A stretch of DNA of 64,000 bases from Gillisia sp. (GTDB lineage Bacteria; Bacteroidota; Bacteroidia; Flavobacteriales; Flavobacteriaceae). The number at the start of each line of letters is the position of its first letter. Positions within the stretch are counted from its first letter, which is position 1. The stretch spans positions 1 through 64,000 of the forward strand of contig JAGXIL010000019.1 in the NCBI GenBank assembly GCA_024635655.1. Reading direction: 5' to 3'. A program made the translations under genes and the position numbers. The notes below the pieces were generated by a model. The model was not told the origin of the DNA. It did not search any database and was given only the letters and a program-made list of their open reading frames with translations. Below, in pieces: positions 17,225 through 25,065 of this stretch.

Positions 17225-20200
17225 CTAAGTGAAAGCATTTGTATGATAGAAACCGGATTGTTGATCGGCAATGAAATAGCCTATTAATTTGCCCTGCTTC
17301 ATCACCACTTTTTCCAAACCTATATGCGAGGCGATCCATTTGATTCGTACGCTGTTTAATAAGTCAATTGCCTGTGTTGGCAGTTCTCCAAATCTATCTA
17401 CCAGTTTGGCTTCGAATTTTTGCAGCTCCTCCTCGGTTTTAATACTGTTTAATTCAGTGTAAAGATTTAATCTTTCTGAAATGTTGTTGATATAATCATC
17501 AGGGAATAAAAGTTCAAAATCGGAATCTATTTGGGTGTCTTTGACAAAGGTTTTGTCCTCGACATCTTCGTTTTTCTGGTACAGATCCTTAAACTCATTT
17601 TCCTTGAGTTCTTCAATAGCTTCGTTTAATATTTTTTGATAGGTATCAAATCCTATTTCATTAATAAATCCGCTTTGTTCCCCACCTAAAAGATCTCCTG
17701 CCCCACGTATCTCCAGATCCTTCATCGCAATGTTAAACCCGCTGCCCAGTTCGCTGAACTGTTCTAGAGCAGTTATTCGCTTCCTGGCATCATCGGTCAT
17801 TGCTGAAAATGGTGGTGTGATAAAGTAACAGAAAGCTTTTTTATTGCTTCGGCCTACACGTCCTCGCATTTGGTGCAGGTCTGAAAGTCCGAAGTTGTTG
17901 GCGTTATTGATAAAGATGGTGTTGGCATTGGTCACATCGAGTCCGCTTTCAACGATGGTGGTAGAGACCAGCACATCAAATTCATTATTCATAAAGGAAA
18001 GCATCAAATTCTCCAGCTTTTTTCCTTCCATTTGTCCGTGGCCTACTCCCACTTTGGCATCTGGCACCAGGCGCTGGATCATTCCGGCGACAACTTTAAT
18101 ATTTTCAATTCGGTTATGGATAAAGAACACCTGCCCCCCCCGCTGTATCTCATAAGAAATGGCATCGCGTATGGTTTCTTCGGTAAATCGTACCACGTGA
18201 GTTTCAATCGGGTAACGGTTTGGTGGCGCAGTGGTAATGGTAGAGAGATCCCGGGCTGCCATTAAACTGAATTGTAATGTACGCGGGATAGGCGTTGCCG
18301 TTAAGGTCAAGGTATCTACATTTTCCTTGATAGTTTTAAGTTTATCCTTTACCGCAACTCCAAATTTTTGTTCCTCATCTACAATGAGCAATCCCAGATC
18401 TTTGAACTTCACAGTTTTGCTCACCAACTGGTGGGTTCCAATGATGATATCAACTCTTCCATTCTCAAGGTCGGCAAGGGTGTCCCGCCGCTCTTTTGCA
18501 GTTCTAAACCTGTTGAGATAATCTACGGTTACAGGAAAATCCTTCAGTCTTTCGGTAAAAGTTTTATGATGCTGAAATGCAAGGATGGTAGTAGGCACCA
18601 AAACTGCAACTTGTTTTCCGTTATCTACTGCCTTAAAGGCGGCCCGGATAGCAACTTCTGTCTTTCCGAAACCTACATCCCCACAAACCAGGCGGTCCAT
18701 GGGACGTTCGTTTTCCATATCTTCCTTTACCGCAGCCGTAGCTGTGGTCTGATCCGGCGTGTCTTCGTAAATAAAAGAAGCTTCCAGCTCGTGCTGCAAA
18801 TAAGAATCGGGACCATAAGCAAAGCCCTTTTGCAGCCTTCGCTTGGCATATAGTTCAATTAAATTATAGGCGATATGCTTTACGCGGGACTTTGTCTTTT
18901 CTTTTAAGTTCTTCCAGGCGTTGCTGCCCAGCTTGTATATTTTGGGAGGTTTTCCATCCTTCCCGTTGAATTTGGAGATCTTGTGCAGCGAGTGAATGCT
19001 CAGGTACAAAATATCGCGCTCCCCGTACACCAGCTTGATCGCTTCCTGCATTTTGCCCTCCACTTCGATCTTCTGAAGTCCGCCAAATTTTCCTATTCCG
19101 TGGTCAATGTGGGTCACATAATCGCCAACTTCTAAATTGGTGAGTTCCTTGAGCGTGATCGCCTGTTTCTTGGCGTAACCGTTCTTAAGCTGGAATTTGT
19201 GATAGCGCTCAAAGATCTGGTGATCGGTATAACAGGCCATTTTTGACACCTCATCAATAAATCCCTGAAACATGGAAAGTACCACGGTATGATATTTCAC
19301 CTCCCGGTCCTGGTCATCAAAGATATCGTGAAAGCGCTTCGCCTGCTGATCGCTAACGCAAAAAATATAGTTGGTGTACCCGGCTTCAGAATTTTCAATT
19401 AGGTTATCGATCAAAAGATCAAATTGCTTATTGAATGAAGGCTGGGGTTTGGTGTTGTACTCGATAATGTTTTGAGTATCATTCACGTTAGATCCTGAAA
19501 CAAGCCTGCCTGCCGGCAAGGCAGGTTCAGGATGACCTGAAAAGGAGAATCCAGAACCAAGTAAATACGCCTGCGTACTCAATTCCACTACGCTGAACTC
19601 TACCAACTGCCGTTTGATCATTTCGGCATTGCAGAAAAGTTCTTCGGGTTTGCTGTGTTTTATTTCTTCGGAAATGGTTTTAAACGCTTCTTCGGCTTTG
19701 CTGAAAAGTTTATCCATTTGTGCCGTGAACAGGTCGAGATCTTTCATAAAGATCACGGTATTGGCCGAAATATATTTTAGAAAGCTTTCCCGGATCTCAT
19801 CCAGCTTCTTGTTCTCCACATTGGGCATTACAGAGATCTTCTTCACCTGCTCTGTAGAAAGCTGGGTCTCTACATCAAAGCTTCGTATGCTATCTACCTC
19901 ATCTCCAAAAAACTCGATTCTATAAGGTTCGTCATTACTGAAAGAAAAAACATCTATGATCCCACCCCGCACTGAAAACTCCCCCGGTTCGGTGACAAAA
20001 TCCACTCTTTTAAATTTGTACTCAAACAATATCTCGTTGACAAAATCTATGGAGAGGTTGTCGTTCAATGATATCTTAAGCGTGCTGCGGTCCAGCTCCT
20101 TCCGGGTGACCACTTTTTCAAAAAGCGCATCGGGGTAAGTGACAATGATCGCCGGTTTTTTACGGGAGTTTATCCGGTTCAAAACTTCAGCCCGCAGCAG

Positions 20201-20515
20201 CACATTGGCGTTATCAGTCTCCTCCATTTGGTAGGGCCTGCGATAACTTCCGGGATAGAAAAGTACATTCTTTTCCCCTACCAGCTGCTCCAGATCATTG
20301 AGGTAATATGCAGCTTCTTCCTTGTCATTAAATACCAGCATAAAAGGCTTGTCGGCTTCCTCAAAAGCATTGGCAACCGCAAAGGAAAAGGCAGAACCTA
20401 TAAGGCCTTTGAGGTGAATTTTAGCTGAATTATCTGGTGACTGGACAAGGGAATCCCTAAGTTTCTGTTGTTGCAGAGACTTCGCGAAATTTTGGGTGAT
20501 AGTAGTTTTGCTCAT
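17225..20515 (-). CDS. mfd: Transcription-repair coupling factor Mfd, ending early at an amber codon
   Basis: Mfd pushes stalled RNA polymerase off DNA lesions and recruits UvrA. The 1096-codon frame has the UvrB-like N-terminal module, the RNA-polymerase-interacting domain with GDYVTHIDHGIGKFGGL (about 463-480), helicase motif I GDVGFGKTEVAIRAAFKAV (about 608), DEEQ motif II (about 712), TATPIPRTLQF, and MRGRVGRSNKKAFCYF, then most of the TRCF domain. Two oddities: residues about 327-344 are encoded by an in-frame palindromic repeat (19486-19536), and the frame stops at TAG 17225-17227, 55 codons short of the family's natural end, which is still present downstream. A promoter ends only five bases before the ATG at 20515. 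Core function may be kept; the C-terminal domain, which in E. coli is autoinhibitory, would be incomplete. Confidence 0.93.
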   Translation of the reverse strand: MSKTTITQNFAKSLQQQKLRDSLVQSPDNSAKIHLKGLIGSAFSFAVANAFEEADKPFMLVFNDKEEAAYYLNDLEQLVGEKNVLFYPGSYRRPYQMEETDNANVLLRAEVLNRINSRKKPAIIVTYPDALFEKVVTRKELDRSTLKISLNDNLSIDFVNEILFEYKFKRVDFVTEPGEFSVRGGIIDVFSFSNDEPYRIEFFGDEVDSIRSFDVETQLSTEQVKKISVMPNVENKKLDEIRESFLKYISANTVIFMKDLDLFTAQMDKLFSKAEEAFKTISEEIKHSKPEELFCNAEMIKRQLVEFSVVELSTQAYLLGSGFSFSGHPEPALPAGRLVSGSNVNDTQNIIEYNTKPQPSFNKQFDLLIDNLIENSEAGYTNYIFCVSDQQAKRFHDIFDDQDREVKYHTVVLSMFQGFIDEVSKMACYTDHQIFERYHKFQLKNGYAKKQAITLKELTNLEVGDYVTHIDHGIGKFGGLQKIEVEGKMQEAIKLVYGERDILYLSIHSLHKISKFNGKDGKPPKIYKLGSNAWKNLKEKTKSRVKHIAYNLIELYAKRRLQKGFAYGPDSYLQHELEASFIYEDTPDQTTATAAVKEDMENERPMDRLVCGDVGFGKTEVAIRAAFKAVDNGKQVAVLVPTTILAFQHHKTFTERLKDFPVTVDYLNRFRTAKERRDTLADLENGRVDIIIGTHQLVSKTVKFKDLGLLIVDEEQKFGVAVKDKLKTIKENVDTLTLTATPIPRTLQFSLMAARDLSTITTAPPNRYPIETHVVRFTEETIRDAISYEIQRGGQVFFIHNRIENIKVVAGMIQRLVPDAKVGVGHGQMEGKKLENLMLSFMNNEFDVLVSTTIVESGLDVTNANTIFINNANNFGLSDLHQMRGRVGRSNKKAFCYFITPPFSAMTDDARKRITALEQFSELGSGFNIAMKDLEIRGAGDLLGGEQSGFINEIGFDTYQKILNEAIEELKENEFKDLYQKNEDVEDKTFVKDTQIDSDFELLFPDDYINNISERLNLYTELNSIKTEEELQKFEAKLVDRFGELPTQAIDLLNSVRIKWIASHIGLEKVVMKQGKLIGYFIADQQSGFYHTNAFT
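19486..19536 (+). repeat. Palindromic repeat inserted in frame inside mfd
   Basis: 51 bases: CGTTAGATCCTGAAACAAG, a CCTGCCTGCC/GGCAAGGCAGG inner hairpin, then TTCAGGATGAC. ATCCTGAA pairs with TTCAGGAT, making a long nested hairpin. Ends match the intergenic copy at 948-977. Because the length is 17 codons and the frame stays open, Mfd gains the segment GHPEPALPAGRLVSGSNV, in a poorly conserved linker between the N-terminal module and the polymerase-interacting domain. Confidence 0.8.
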
Positions 20516-20520
20516 TGAGG

Positions 20521-20551
20521 CAAAGGTAATTGCATCCTTTTGCCTTTACAA
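20521..20551 (-). promoter_or_regulatory. Bacteroidetes-type promoter of mfd
   Basis: On the minus strand: TTG (20551-20549), 20 bases, TACCTTTG (20528-20521), an exact match to the TTG-N19-21-TAnnTTTG consensus of the Bacteroidetes primary sigma factor. Only five bases lie between the -7 box and the mfd ATG, so the transcript would be leaderless or nearly so. Confidence 0.6.
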
Positions 20552-20647
20552 CACCTCAACTGTTTTTTAACTTTTGATTAAGCAGAAAAATATTTTGGAC
20601 TAATTTTTTGGAAAAAATAATTTAGCTGAACACTTAGAATTTAAAAT

Positions 20648-20937
20648 TCAAATCCTTTTCTTCTCATGGTCTTGCCATGTATTAAAAACTGAATCCAATT
20701 ATACTGTTATTCTTGATTTCGAAAATGATCAGGAAAGGAAATCTTGGAATAAAGGCTTCCCGAAACGAAATCATTCTTTGGTGGGAATTGCTCTGGGTTT
20801 GCAGTAATTCTCTCGAAATAGGTATCAAGATGTTCTAAAAATTTCTCTCCTAGTCCTGGCTTTCTATTTTCGTAATAATTATAAGCTTCAGTAATTTCCT
20901 CTTTAGCTTTTCGAATGAATTTCAGGTCATAGATCAT
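20648..20937 (-). pseudogene. RelE/ParE-family toxin with two frameshifts
   Basis: From ATG 20937 the frame reads as a ParE/RelE toxin (MIYDLKFIRKAKEEITEAYN, YYENRKPGLGEKFLEHLDTY, FERITANPEQFP) and then leaves the family pattern. Shifting frame around 20775 recovers SFREAFIPRFPFLIIFEI, KNNSIIGFSF; shifting again near 20680 recovers FNTWQDHEKKRI and a TGA at 20648-20650. These are the missing C-terminal strands of the toxin in the right order. Unshifted, the product is 76 residues with a wrong tail. Overlaps the antitoxin by four bases (ATGA). Confidence 0.85.
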
Positions 20938-21173
20938 TTTTTAGATGCATTTCTTATATTTTCCTTTACCTCTTCCCACGTATATATATCCTCGGGATCT
21001 TCTAAATATTCCATCCGGCGACGATTAATTATCCTGTAGTATTCTTCATTTAAGGTGGAAGGATATGCTTCTTCCTCATTGTAACTCTCTACTAAAGCTT
21101 TGATCATCTTCAGCAACCGCTCATCTGCATTTTCCAGAGATTTAATAACAGTTTCTTTGAGTTCAGGTTTCAT
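20934..21173 (-). CDS. Antitoxin of a RelE/ParE-type pair
   Basis: A 79-residue acidic protein: MKPELKETVIKSLENADERL, LKMIKALVESYNEEE, then a NRRRMEYLEDPEDIYTWEEV segment and a basic end. This is the layout of small flavobacterial antitoxins (addiction-module family next to ParE/RelE). The ATG at 21173 is chosen; the frame is open six codons further. The stop overlaps the toxin ATG by four bases, the normal coupling in such pairs. The reading frame is intact although its toxin is broken. Confidence 0.78.
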   Translation of the reverse strand: MKPELKETVIKSLENADERLLKMIKALVESYNEEEAYPSTLNEEYYRIINRRRMEYLEDPEDIYTWEEVKENIRNASKK

Positions 21174-21354
21174 AAAATCATAAAATATCATCTTATTAAG
21201 ACTACGATAATTATTTTATTTTTTGACAGACTTTTAAATAAGCTTGCTAGCGGGGATTTGCAATCCGTGCCAACACACATACTAACTTTACCATTTCCAT
21301 AACAGCAATTCCCGGCAGGGATGGTTACTTTCCACAAATTCTAATTTCCCCTTA

Positions 21355-22710
21355 ATGGCCTTCAAAGAATACGATGTTTTTATAATTGGAACCGGAACTG
21401 CCGGAAAGAATGTTGCTAAAGATTGTGTTGCCTCCGGCCTTAAAGTGGGTATTGCCGATAACCGCGAATACGGCGGCACCTGCGCCAACCGTGGCTGCGA
21501 TCCTAAAAAAGTGCTTTTGGGCATCACCGAGATCCTTGACCGGGCCGCAAAGATGAAAGGAAAAGGCATCACCAAAGCCCCGGAAGTGAGCTGGGAAGAT
21601 GCCATGGCCTTCAAAGAAACCTTTGTCAATGCCGTTCCCGCTTATACCGAAAAAAATCTTGATAAACTGGGAATTGATCTTTACCACCAATCCCCGCGTT
21701 TTCTCAATGAAAATACCCTTTCTGTAGAAGGGAAAACCATTACCGCTAAAAAAATAGTTATCGCCACCGGCCAGATTCCTATGGAATTGAGGATCCCCGG
21801 CAGGGAATACGCCCTATTAAGCGATGATTTTCTCAATCTAAAATCCCTTCCGGAAAGTATGCTTTTCATTGGCGCCGGTTATATAGGAATGGAATTCGCT
21901 CATATGGCCGCCCGCTTCGGAGTAAAAGTCACTATGATGGACTTTGCTCCGCGGCCGCTCACTAATTTTGATGAAGATATGGTGCAGCACCTGCTCGAAG
22001 CTTCAGAAGAATTGGGCATAGATTTTATTTTCAATGCTGAAGTTACCGGGATTGAAAAACTTCAGAAAAACTTTAAAGTAAAAGCAAAACAGAAGGGTAA
22101 GGAGATATCAGCTACTGCAGCCATGATTTTCAATACTGCCGGTAGAGTGCCATCCATAGCGGATTTGGATCTTGAAACAGGCAATGTCGCGTCCTCTAAG
22201 AAAGGAATTGAGGTAAATGAATTTCTCCAGAGTACCACTAATGAACGTGTTTATGCCTGCGGAGATGTTTCTGCCACTGAAGGACTTCCGCTTACTCCGC
22301 TATCTTCAGAAGAAGCCCGAATAGTTTCGGTCAATATTCTGAACAAAAACAATTCTGAAAAAGCGGTGTATCCTCCTCAACCTTCCATAGTATTTACACT
22401 TCCCAACCTGGCCAGTGTGGGACTTTCCGAAGAACAAGCCGTAGAAAAAGGATTGGATTTCACTTTGGAACACAAAATGGTGCCGCAGTGGTTCAATGCC
22501 AAAAGGCTCAACGAAAAAGGCTATGCCTATAAAACTTTGGTAGACAATAAAACCGGAGAGATCCTGGGAGCTCATCTCCTGGGGCCAGAGGCATCTGAGG
22601 TCATTAATTTAATTTCTATGGCGATGTTTGCCAAAATGCAGCATTCAGATTTCAAAAAAATGATCTTCGCCTATCCTACGTGGGGCAATGATATTAAGGG
22701 GATGGTGTGA
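21355..22710 (+). CDS. FAD-dependent pyridine nucleotide-disulphide oxidoreductase, class I
   Basis: A 451-residue flavoprotein of the glutathione reductase / lipoamide dehydrogenase / mercuric reductase family. Seen: FAD GxGxxG motif (DVFIIGTGTAGKNVAK, about 8-23), the redox disulphide CANRGC (about 43-48), the NAD(P) motif LFIGAGYIGMEFAHMAARFG (about 175-194), and the FAD-binding YACGDVSATEGLPLTP. The C-terminal region, where the family usually has the catalytic HPT(L/S)xE, here reads FAYPTWGNDIKGMV: the histidine is replaced by tyrosine and the tail is short. It is therefore not a standard lipoamide dehydrogenase or glutathione reductase. Substrate unknown. Convergent with the third toxin-antitoxin locus. 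Confidence 0.85.
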   Translation: MAFKEYDVFIIGTGTAGKNVAKDCVASGLKVGIADNREYGGTCANRGCDPKKVLLGITEILDRAAKMKGKGITKAPEVSWEDAMAFKETFVNAVPAYTEKNLDKLGIDLYHQSPRFLNENTLSVEGKTITAKKIVIATGQIPMELRIPGREYALLSDDFLNLKSLPESMLFIGAGYIGMEFAHMAARFGVKVTMMDFAPRPLTNFDEDMVQHLLEASEELGIDFIFNAEVTGIEKLQKNFKVKAKQKGKEISATAAMIFNTAGRVPSIADLDLETGNVASSKKGIEVNEFLQSTTNERVYACGDVSATEGLPLTPLSSEEARIVSVNILNKNNSEKAVYPPQPSIVFTLPNLASVGLSEEQAVEKGLDFTLEHKMVPQWFNAKRLNEKGYAYKTLVDNKTGEILGAHLLGPEASEVINLISMAMFAKMQHSDFKKMIFAYPTWGNDIKGMV

Positions 22711-22711
22711 G

Positions 22712-22745
22712 GGAAATTCCAAAAATCAAGCACCAAATTCCAGAA
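22712..22745 (-). repeat. GGAATTTGGTGC-type dispersed repeat, copy 2
   Basis: On the minus strand: TTCTGGAATTTGGTGCTTG, then ATTTTTGGAATTTCC. Matches the words in copies at 854-882 and 50982-51010. Sits just after the stop of the oxidoreductase gene. Confidence 0.5.
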
Positions 22746-22837
22746 TTTAAAGGTGGGAGCTGCTAAACCAACAAGAATTTTCAATTAAAGCATAAAATTT
22801 TAATATGACTAAGGTAAAAATACCTCTATAAACAGTT

Positions 22838-23117
22838 TTAAAGCTTCTCCTCTTCTTTATTTAATCCGAATACCTCTATAGTTTTTTCAGAAGGTAATAT
22901 GCGATATACAATTTTATAAGATTGAAAAATCAAATCTCTAATGTTTTCATCTTCAAAATAAATTGATTTTCTATTTTGTAAGGCATTTTTTCTAACTCCT
23001 TAAAGCTTTAAGAATGCCTTTTTTAATCCTCCGGGAAGCTTGTGGTTTATCCTTAGCTATATATTCGGCCTGATCTGCGAGTTTGAGAGAAAAAACATCG
23101 AGAATTTTAAATTTCAT
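22838..23117 (-). pseudogene. RelE/ParE-type toxin broken by frameshifts
   Basis: From ATG 23117 the frame gives MKFKILDVFSLKLADQAEYI, AKDKPQASRRIKKGILKALR and stops at TAG. The second frame then reads ELEKMPYK over the break, and the third reads NRKSIYFEDENIRDLIFQSY, KIVYRILPSEKTIEVFGLN, KEEEKL, stop at 22838. Together they make one ParE/RelE-type toxin of about 93 residues; at least two indels are needed, and the total of 280 bases is not a multiple of three. Overlaps the antitoxin end by 11 bases. Confidence 0.82.
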
Positions 23118-23328
23118 ACTTTTTAATTCTCTCTTCTAAAACAGCATCCAATTCTTCAATTGAAACAAAATTGCCTCTACCCTGGTCTATTGTGGCTAAT
23201 TGTTCATTGAGGTACTTTTTATTTACACTATCTGTCACTATAACCAGATCTTCAGGTTTAAATTGACTCAACAACCAGAGTACCTTATCATAGATCTTTT
23301 TATTTACTTTAATTTCCAGCGATTTCAA
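23107..23328 (-). CDS. Antitoxin of a ParE/RelE-type pair
   Basis: A 73-residue protein beginning (M)KSLEIKVNKKIYDKVLWLLS and ending in an acidic helix, VSIEELDAVLEERIKKYEI, the usual layout of flavobacterial antitoxins partnered with RelE/ParE toxins. The start is TTG at 23328: there is no in-frame ATG, and the TTG position matches the expected N-terminus. Frame intact; overlaps the decayed toxin by 11 bases. Confidence 0.7.
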   Translation of the reverse strand: MKSLEIKVNKKIYDKVLWLLSQFKPEDLVIVTDSVNKKYLNEQLATIDQGRGNFVSIEELDAVLEERIKKYEI

Positions 23329-23573
23329 AATTCCTGTTTTTACATTTCAAAATTTCTATTTGTTAGCTTTCTGTCTCTTCTTTTAATCTAGAAGTTCCCG
23401 ATTAGCTACCCCCAAACTTTTTCCAAATCCTCAACAGCTTTCGCTTTTAGGATTTAAAGCATTTTTATGGCTTAAAATCGTGCACAAGTCCACTTTCCAT
23501 TCCATTCTAGTTCCCATCTCTTATTGCTCCAAAATTCCAAAAATTGAATAAATTTTAACTACATATCCAAAGG

Positions 23574-24392
23574 TTATGCATTAGCATTAGAAGCACCTTT
23601 CTCCCCATGGATTATCCTATACATAGGATTTGTTTTTCGGTTTACATACCCGTGATAAGCAGTATAACCCAATAAAACTATCGCCCCACCCAATGCTACA
23701 TAAGCGATCGCAGGATATTTTTCTGTATGCCTCACATAAATAGCAAATAAAGCCCATATACCTACAACGGCAAACTCCCGCATATTTCTTCTGTAAACCA
23801 TCAAAAGATTGATTATTACCGCAACTAAAAGCATAATGATTGTCCACTGTCTTTCTGAAAAAATCCAGCCATCCCAGCCTATTTTTACAAGGTAGGCCGC
23901 AACATTGGCAATAGTAGCCACGGTGATCCAGCCGGCATAAAAACATATGGGCCACCACACAAATGCAATGATACTAAGAGGAGCATCCCACCGCTCCATA
24001 TTGGTTTTCCTGATCACCATAATTAACGAGAACAGGATCACAAACATAAGGATCACAGAGAGCAACGTGTGTTCGTAAAGCCATACTACCACCCAGGCGG
24101 CATTCGCAAAATTGGCTATTGCAAACCAGGGGCCGGTCTTAGCTATAAAATCTGTTTCTTCATCGCTAAAGAAGGACCTGTAGATCTGAAATCCCACGTA
24201 GGCAAAAAGTGCTATGTATATAAGACCCCAAATTGAAAAAGCATATCCCTGGGGGGTAAATAAAGTGCTGTATTCATCGCTAAGGCTTCCAATGGTATTG
24301 TTGTTAAGCCGCAGTACCTGGGAAAAATAGTTCACAGTGACGACCAGTACCAATGAAATAAAATTTAAAAGGCTAAGGTTACGGTCCATCAT
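23574..24392 (-). CDS. TspO/MBR-like tryptophan-rich membrane protein
   Basis: A 272-residue polytopic membrane protein with about eight hydrophobic segments. The motif TPQGYAFSIWGLIYIALFAY (about 47-66) and the many tryptophans in the membrane segments (AAWVVVWLYEH, FVWWPICFYAGW) fit the long TspO/MBR-like group of Bacteroidetes, in which the five-helix TspO core is extended. Ligand and role unknown. It follows the repair operon on the same strand, 13 bases after pdeM, so it may be cotranscribed. Confidence 0.72.
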   Translation of the reverse strand: MMDRNLSLLNFISLVLVVTVNYFSQVLRLNNNTIGSLSDEYSTLFTPQGYAFSIWGLIYIALFAYVGFQIYRSFFSDEETDFIAKTGPWFAIANFANAAWVVVWLYEHTLLSVILMFVILFSLIMVIRKTNMERWDAPLSIIAFVWWPICFYAGWITVATIANVAAYLVKIGWDGWIFSERQWTIIMLLVAVIINLLMVYRRNMREFAVVGIWALFAIYVRHTEKYPAIAYVALGGAIVLLGYTAYHGYVNRKTNPMYRIIHGEKGASNANA

Positions 24393-24405
24393 TAAGAGGT
24401 TTAGG

Positions 24406-25041
24406 CTAATACACTAAAATTACCTCTTTTTTTGTTATTGCATATACCTGATCTCCAACATTTGGCGAAATCCAGAAATTTCCGGTAAATTCTCCAAAAG
24501 CCGGCAGGATCATTTGATCTTCACTCTTGTAAAAACAAGGCAATTTTACCTGTTGCCTCCCGGTGCCATTAAGCTTGTACCCCGGGTGCAAATGCCCACA
24601 GATATTAAAGTAATTTTCCCTTTCTTCCGGATGATGAGTAAGCAGAAGACCATCAAGTATTAGTTCTGAAGTGATTTTAATTCCAAGGGCTTCGTATTTT
24701 AATTCTGAAATGATATCGTGATTTCCCACCACCAGCATTACCTCAGCAGAAATTTCCTGCATCCAGTTTTCAAATAGATCCCATTCAAGGTTAAGGGAAC
24801 TGTGAAAAAGGTCCCCTAAAAAACAGATCTTTTTCGGCTGAAAAAGGTCCACCACGCGGGATAAGCGCTCAAAATTTTCAGCAATGGCTTTTTGGGGCAC
24901 TGCACTTCCGTATTTTCTGAAATGCGAGATCTTTCCCAAATGTACATCGCTAATGAGCAGCATATTTTGTTCTTCCCAAAACATAGCTCCTGAGGAATGT
25001 AAACTGAAATTTTGCCGGCGAATCTTAATCTTTTCTATCAC
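24406..25041 (-). CDS. pdeM: Ligase-associated DNA damage response endonuclease PdeM (metallophosphoesterase)
   Basis: Last repair gene of the ligase-associated operon. The 211-residue calcineurin-like phosphoesterase shows all metal motifs: LLISDVHLGKISHFRKYG (about 27-44), CFLGDLFHSS, VVGNHD, THHPEE and CGHLHPGYK. The start is GTG at 25041; the next ATG would remove the first 19 residues, which match the family N-terminus. Starts 24 bases after the helicase gene ends. Confidence 0.9.
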   Translation of the reverse strand: MIEKIKIRRQNFSLHSSGAMFWEEQNMLLISDVHLGKISHFRKYGSAVPQKAIAENFERLSRVVDLFQPKKICFLGDLFHSSLNLEWDLFENWMQEISAEVMLVVGNHDIISELKYEALGIKITSELILDGLLLTHHPEERENYFNICGHLHPGYKLNGTGRQQVKLPCFYKSEDQMILPAFGEFTGNFWISPNVGDQVYAITKKEVILVY

Positions 25042-25065
25042 CCTGCAAAAATATCATTTTTCCTT

